Assembly: GCA_027623235.1 (NCBI GenBank)
Contig: JAQBVJ010000051.1
Span: forward strand, 1 to 47,959
From: Planctomycetota bacterium
Lineage (GTDB): Bacteria; Planctomycetota; Planctomycetia; Planctomycetales; Planctomycetaceae
Reading direction: 5' to 3'
Length of the DNA stretch: 47,959 bases
Below are positions 43,974 through 47,959 of this stretch, one piece after another. A program made the position numbers and the translations under genes. Position 1 is the first letter of the stretch. Each line of letters opens with the position of its first letter. Below the pieces are notes generated by a model that saw only the letters and a program-made list of their open reading frames with translations, made no database searches and was not told the DNA's origin.

Positions 43974-45194
43974 TTAGTAATCGGCGATCGAGCCGTCTTT
44001 CAGTTTCGCTCCTGGCCAGCGGTAACTTTGCGGTTTGAGCGATTCTGCCTGAAGCAGTTTCTCGTCGACTTCCACCCCCAGACCTGGGCCGGGCGGCAGT
44101 CCGATGTAGCCGTCCTTGTCGAGTTCGTAGCTCATCCGCGTCAGCCCCGGCACGTTGAAGCCGGCGTTCTGCGGGTAGAATTCGTGGATCAGCAGGAACG
44201 GTATCGACGAGACGACATGCAGGCTCGCGGCAATCCCCAGGAATGTCGCCGTGCAGTGCGGAGCGATCGGCACGTGATACGCCTCAGCAAGGGTCGCGAT
44301 CTTTTTCATCTGGCTGATGCCGCCGGTGTGATTGCAGTCCGGCTGAAGAATGTCGAGACAGCCTTCCTGCAGGTACGGCAGCATTCCCCAGAGGGTGCGA
44401 TCCCGCTCCCCGGCAGCCAGCGGGATATTGATGTGCTCCTTGAGCCGTTTGAAGACCTCGATGTTGCCCGGCACGGCGGGCTCTTCAATGAACAGCACAT
44501 CGTACGGCTTCAGTGCCGAGGCCAGCTGAATCAGCGTTGCGGGCGGCACGGCCGAGTGGGCGTCAAACATCACCGCGCCGTCGTGCCCGACGTTTTCACG
44601 AGCCCGCGCGATCGCCTGCACCATCCGGTCGATATCCGTCGGCGTCCCCGAGTGCTCGTAAATGCCGTGCGGCGGAACCTTCTGAGCCTTGTCAGTGTGG
44701 TAAACCCGAATCCGATCGCGAGTCGGTCCGCCCAGCATTCGATACACGGGCACGTTCCACAGCTTCCCGACAAGATCCCACAACGCGATGTCGATCGCCG
44801 CGATGCTGTGCACCATGAGTGCCCCGCCGCGCATGTTGCGATGAGCTCGAAACAGCTTCTGCCACAGGTACTCAATGCGTGTCGGATTCTCACCTTCGAG
44901 CAGTTCGAACAACGAATTCACGAGGACCTTAGCCGGCCGAGGGTCGACACCCTTCAGGTCGCCCCAGCCGCTGATGCCGTGATTCGTCTCGATCTTCACA
45001 TACACAACCGGTCCGACCCAGTACGTCTTCATGGCGGTGATGCGAATGCTCGACGTCCGGTCGACCACCTGTGTCGCCGGGTTCACTTCGTCTCCGACGG
45101 CTTCATTCAGAAACGCCGCCCCGGCGGCCATGGCACCGAATCCCGTGAGCAATTCACGCCGCCTGAGAGTCCCTGATTGTTCGCGCTGTGTCAT
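43974..45194 (-). CDS. Exported enolase-superfamily sugar-acid dehydratase, copy 2
   Basis: 406 residues from ATG at 45194, with GGAG six bases before. The leader LRRRELLTGFGAMAAGAAFL has a twin-arginine start. It shares long blocks with copy 1: NPTRIEYLWQK, IEEPAVPGN, FKRLKE, HTGGI and AEAYHVPIAPHC. The metal ligands are kept (MFDAHSAVPP, FIEEP, AAGERDRTLW) and it ends with the same DGSIAD tail. Differences cluster in the capping domain (VYHTDKAQKVPPHGIYEHSG against the shorter loop of copy 1), so the two may accept different sugar acids. It is first in a two-gene leftward unit and is divergent from the alpha/beta hydrolase gene at 45466 across 271 bp. Confidence 0.88.
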   Translation of the reverse strand: MTQREQSGTLRRRELLTGFGAMAAGAAFLNEAVGDEVNPATQVVDRTSSIRITAMKTYWVGPVVYVKIETNHGISGWGDLKGVDPRPAKVLVNSLFELLEGENPTRIEYLWQKLFRAHRNMRGGALMVHSIAAIDIALWDLVGKLWNVPVYRMLGGPTRDRIRVYHTDKAQKVPPHGIYEHSGTPTDIDRMVQAIARARENVGHDGAVMFDAHSAVPPATLIQLASALKPYDVLFIEEPAVPGNIEVFKRLKEHINIPLAAGERDRTLWGMLPYLQEGCLDILQPDCNHTGGISQMKKIATLAEAYHVPIAPHCTATFLGIAASLHVVSSIPFLLIHEFYPQNAGFNVPGLTRMSYELDKDGYIGLPPGPGLGVEVDEKLLQAESLKPQSYRWPGAKLKDGSIADY

Positions 45195-45465
45195 TTCGTC
45201 TCCTTCGGGATCGGTCTCAGTCGGGAACATGGATCAGAGTCAGTCATCGCTCGTCAGTTTTCGAATCGCTTGCTCGACCAGTTCTCACAAGTGCAAAATC
45301 TGTTGGGCCGGGAGCCGTCGGTCTCAACGATGGGATTCATTCATCACGACTTTGTACCCGCGAACGCCGACATCAGGAACGGCTGGGGTGCTTCCCGTCT
45401 TACTGGATGCGGGATAGAGTTTCGCCAATCGCGAGCTCGTCACAATCCAGAGTGAGACTCTTCTT

Positions 45466-46371
45466 ATGAATGTCATCCTGAAGACAAGCGTTGTTTGTGT
45501 CGCAAGTGTCGTCCTGCTGACTGCGGTCGCCGCGTCAGGATTCGCGCAGGCCCCGGGGGCTGAGGCAACGCATCTCGATGTCGCTTACGACGACGACCAC
45601 AAGTCTCAGTGTGTCGACGTTTATCTCGCGAAATCCGACAAGCCGACTCCGGCGATAATTTTCATTCATGGTGGTGGTTGGCGTGCCGGATCGAAGAAAC
45701 ACGTTCCCGGCTGGTTGACGGCATTCGTCGCCGAAGGACGGCTGTCTGTCGTTGCGGTGGAATATCGATTTACGGATGTCGAGACGCATCCGGCTCAGGT
45801 GAACGACTGCCTGCGAGCTGTGCAGTTTGTCCGTCACAACGCGAAGAAATGGAACATTGACGAGAAGCGACTGGGAGTCACCGGTGGCTCGGCCGGCGGG
45901 CACCTGTCAGCGTACGTTGCTCTGCACGACGACGTGGCGGATCCCGAATCCGACGACCCCGTCAAACGGCACTCTTCGCGAGTGGCCTGCGCAGTCAGCT
46001 TCGCCGGCCCGACCGACTGGTCACTCCTGAGCAGCATCGACCACCGCCATCCGGCCTATCGCCAGCTGATCGGCTATGAACCGGGAACTCCCGCCGCCGA
46101 TCTGGCCCCGAAACTGATCAAAGACGTCTCACCGATTTCCTTCGTGAGCAAAGACGATCCGCCGATCATGCAGGTCCACGGAGACAAGGACGACATCGTC
46201 CCGCTCGCGCACGCTTCGAATCTGCACAGGAAACTCGAAGCGATCGGAGTCACATCAGAACTGGTCGTCATTCCCGGCGGCGATCACGGCGTCTCCGGTG
46301 CTGGCGGTGACACGGCAAAACGTTCGACGGCTTTTGTCCAACGGCACTTGCTGAGCCCGTCATCCAGATAA
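45466..46371 (+). CDS. Secreted alpha/beta hydrolase (carboxylesterase-like)
   Basis: 301 residues with a signal peptide ([20 protein letters not shown]). It belongs to the hormone-sensitive-lipase/BD-FAE-type esterases: oxyanion motif [14 protein letters not shown], nucleophile elbow [13 protein letters not shown], acid in [12 protein letters not shown], and His in PGGDHGVSG. It could deacylate sugars or hydrolyse small esters outside the membrane. The following gene is a second esterase on the same strand, 68 bp away, probably in one operon. Confidence 0.9.
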   Translation: MNVILKTSVVCVASVVLLTAVAASGFAQAPGAEATHLDVAYDDDHKSQCVDVYLAKSDKPTPAIIFIHGGGWRAGSKKHVPGWLTAFVAEGRLSVVAVEYRFTDVETHPAQVNDCLRAVQFVRHNAKKWNIDEKRLGVTGGSAGGHLSAYVALHDDVADPESDDPVKRHSSRVACAVSFAGPTDWSLLSSIDHRHPAYRQLIGYEPGTPAADLAPKLIKDVSPISFVSKDDPPIMQVHGDKDDIVPLAHASNLHRKLEAIGVTSELVVIPGGDHGVSGAGGDTAKRSTAFVQRHLLSPSSR

Positions 46372-46439
46372 ACCGTAGAAGAGCGACGTTTCGGAATGAT
46401 TCGTGTTCGATACACCAGCCACCTGAGGGATGCTTCATC

Positions 46440-47312
46440 ATGAAACAACCAGTCATCTCGATGCTGACCTTTACGATCGTCTTGGCTGTCTCATCGTTTA
46501 CGCAGGCTCAGACGGTCAAACGAAATATTGCTTACGCCAATCCAGCGCAAGAGCGGCAGGTTCTGGATATCTACACTCCGGAAAAACCAGGGGATCAGAA
46601 ACGGCCGGTTGTCTTCTGGATTCACGGCGGCGGCTGGCAGCAGGGGGACAAGTCGAGCGTGCAGCTGAAGCCGAAAGTGTTTGTCGATCGAGGATTCGTC
46701 TTCGTCTCCACCAACTACCGTCTGCTGCCTCACGTGGAAATGGACGTGCTGATTCGAGACGTCGCGATGTCGCTTGGCTGGGTCCACAAGAACATTTCCG
46801 GGCACGGTGGCGATCCGAATCGCATTTTCGTGATGGGACACTCGGCTGGTGCGCAGTTGGCGGCGCTGCTCTGCGTTGATGACCGCTACTTGAAGGCGCA
46901 CCGTGTTCCGTTCGACGTGCTCAAGGGATGTGTACCCGTCGACGGAGATACCTTCGACCTGCCGGCGATCATTATGACCGCTGAGCTCACCCAGACTCTG
47001 CACGGCCTGCCGCTCCCGACGTACGGGCACCGCGTGAAGTTCGGCAACGATCCGCAAAAGCACATCGATTTTTCTGCGGTCACACACGTCGCCAAAGGAA
47101 AGAGCATTCCGCCGTTTTTGATTCTTCATGTGGCCGGTCATCCCAACACAACCGCTCAGGCGAGACGGCTCGGTGCCGTTCTGACGAGTTCCGGGATCCC
47201 CAACAAAGTCTTTGGAGCCCGTGAAACGACGCACAACAAGCTGAACGCGGACCTTGGCCTGCCCGACGATCCAGCGACGAAGGAGTTGTTTGAGTTTGTC
47301 GATGCAGAATGA
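46440..47312 (+). CDS. Secreted alpha/beta hydrolase, second copy
   Basis: 290 residues with signal peptide [18 protein letters not shown] and a GAGGGATG ribosome region. Motifs are [13 protein letters not shown] (oxyanion), [13 protein letters not shown] (Ser nucleophile) and [16 protein letters not shown] (probable catalytic His). The acid expected before AQ reads HPNTTAQ rather than HPDT, so the catalytic Asp may be replaced or lie elsewhere. It differs clearly from the preceding esterase in sequence. A nested hairpin begins at its stop codon and may end the transcript. Confidence 0.88.
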   Translation: MKQPVISMLTFTIVLAVSSFTQAQTVKRNIAYANPAQERQVLDIYTPEKPGDQKRPVVFWIHGGGWQQGDKSSVQLKPKVFVDRGFVFVSTNYRLLPHVEMDVLIRDVAMSLGWVHKNISGHGGDPNRIFVMGHSAGAQLAALLCVDDRYLKAHRVPFDVLKGCVPVDGDTFDLPAIIMTAELTQTLHGLPLPTYGHRVKFGNDPQKHIDFSAVTHVAKGKSIPPFLILHVAGHPNTTAQARRLGAVLTSSGIPNKVFGARETTHNKLNADLGLPDDPATKELFEFVDAE

Positions 47313-47377
47313 CTCGATTTCGAAGCCATTCCGGACGCGCTCTCCGGCGTCTCTGCCGAAAGACGCCTCATCGAGTC
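47312..47377 (+). terminator. Possible factor-assisted terminator (nested hairpin)
   Basis: An outer stem GACTCGAT/ATCGAGTC (47312-47319 with 47370-47377) encloses an inner 7-bp stem GGCGTCT/AGACGCC (47346-47352 with 47361-47367). There is no U-run, so it is not a classical intrinsic terminator. It directly follows the second esterase gene. Confidence 0.4.
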
Positions 47378-47930
47378 CTGAAACAACTCGCTGGGGCGAT
47401 GGTTGCACAAGCCCGGCTCACCACCATAATGCCACCGTCGGGTTGAGTCCGATTCAAGCGGGTGTGGTTCAATGGCAGAACGGAAGCTTCCCAAGCTTCA
47501 GGCGGGGGTTCGATTCCCCTCACCCGCTCTCCGGCAGCCTCGTTGTCACGATGTGACGGCGAGGCTTTTCTCGTGTCAGGGCAGGATGTTACGGCGACAG
47601 GCCCGGAGACGGCATTTAGAGTGCCAGAACGTGATAAAGTGTCAGGAATAGACTCCGTTTGCCCCTGTTGGCCTGTGCCTGGGGCAAACACAGGGGCAAA
47701 CCGAGAATCGGTCCCAGTGTGGCGACGCTCTTTGAATTCGGTTCGACCAGGGAGGTCAGGCAGCGAGTCGACGGCCCCTTGCACGTCCAGCAATTGCGGG
47801 TCTGTATAGACGCCCATCGTGAGCTTCAGGTCGCTGTGCCGAATGGCACTGCCGCTTGTTTTGTAGGGGTTTTCGGTGGCTGCGGTGAGTGGATGAGCCC
47901 ATGACGACCATCGACCACGGTCGAAATGTT
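47368..47930 (-). pseudogene. Decayed tyrosine recombinase (integrase) C-terminus
   Basis: Reading leftward, the frame contains AIRHSDLKLTMGVYTDPQLL followed by DVQGAVDSLPDLP. This is the typical end of a tyrosine recombinase: RHSD carries the third catalytic His and GVYTD carries the nucleophile Tyr (codon 47806-47808). Upstream of RHSD (about 47842) the frame is no longer integrase-like. A neighbouring frame shows VVDGRHGLIHS, resembling the HxLRH box with its Arg replaced, and then KQAAV, so a frameshift and small deletions are likely. The coding frame continues past the catalytic end, antisense through the tRNA-Gly, to a stop at 47368. It is a remnant, not an active enzyme. Confidence 0.65.
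47458..47528 (+). tRNA. tRNA-Gly (anticodon CCC)
   Basis: The 71-base cloverleaf has acceptor GCGGGTG/CACCCGC, D-stem GTTC/GAAC with loop AATGGCA, anticodon stem GAAGC/GCTTC with loop TTCCCAA (anticodon CCC, reading GGG), and T-arm GGGGG-TTCGATT-CCCCT. The 3' base is T and CCA is not encoded. It lies next to the recombinase remnant and is the likely attachment site. Confidence 0.95.
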
Positions 47931-47959
47931 GCTTTGGACATTGGCTCCTAATTGCGGGC

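Noticed and set aside
43953..45176. 407-codon plus-strand frame
   Set aside because: Antisense shadow of the second enolase-superfamily gene.
47843..47959. Possible transposase fragment at the right edge
   Set aside because: The short translation has no convincing transposase motif and is better explained as frameshifted integrase sequence.

Overview
The window is about 48 kb of chromosomal DNA that looks planctomycetal. The diagnostic content is a DUF1549/DUF1553 protein next to DUF1501, a DUF1592-type planctomycete cytochrome next to DUF1552, a giant PQQ-propeller protein, a surface protein with the N-terminal LEPR-XLL motif and RTX repeats, a DUF1570-like lipoprotein, a secreted sulfatase, and several palindromic intergenic repeats. 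GC content is moderately high. No phylogenetic marker pins down a genus.

Left third (1-20000): a WD40-repeat secreted protein that runs off the left edge, DNA polymerase I (polA), a membrane-anchored coiled-coil protein of unknown function, a secreted metallo-beta-lactamase-fold hydrolase, a Crp/Fnr regulator divergent from a ROK-family sugar kinase homologue, ribonuclease III (rnc), a mannonate dehydratase (UxuA family), a 1587-residue PQQ/TPR protein, an M20 dipeptidase and seryl-tRNA synthetase (serS). These are mostly single-gene units. Three informational or metabolic enzymes lack residues normally conserved in their families: the polA proofreading site, the ROK zinc motif and one RNase III metal ligand.

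Middle (20000-30000): a DUF1570-like lipoprotein whose 5' end lies in a 277-bp imperfect palindrome, a sugar-phosphate isomerase/epimerase, a 1403-residue Ser/Thr kinase-AAA ATPase-TPR protein, and the LEPR-XLL/RTX protein.

Right third (29799-47959): a minus-strand, probably single-operon run of six genes (DUF1549/1553, DUF1501, PPC-domain protein, DUF1552, DUF1592 cytochrome with a C-terminal heavy-metal-associated domain, small two-helix membrane protein). It is followed by an exported-enzyme cluster: a sulfatase, two tandem Tat-exported enolase-superfamily dehydratases and two secreted alpha/beta hydrolases. The latter fits extracytoplasmic processing of sulfated or acylated sugars. The window ends with tRNA-Gly(CCC) and a decayed tyrosine-recombinase remnant pointing toward it, the usual picture of an old integration site.

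The best candidates for something undescribed are the HMA-fused cytochrome operon with its internal hairpin of four regularly spaced motif copies (36827-36881), the long palindrome at 21649-21925, and the proteins with altered active sites. No CRISPR array, rRNA, intact transposon or recognised defence system was seen.
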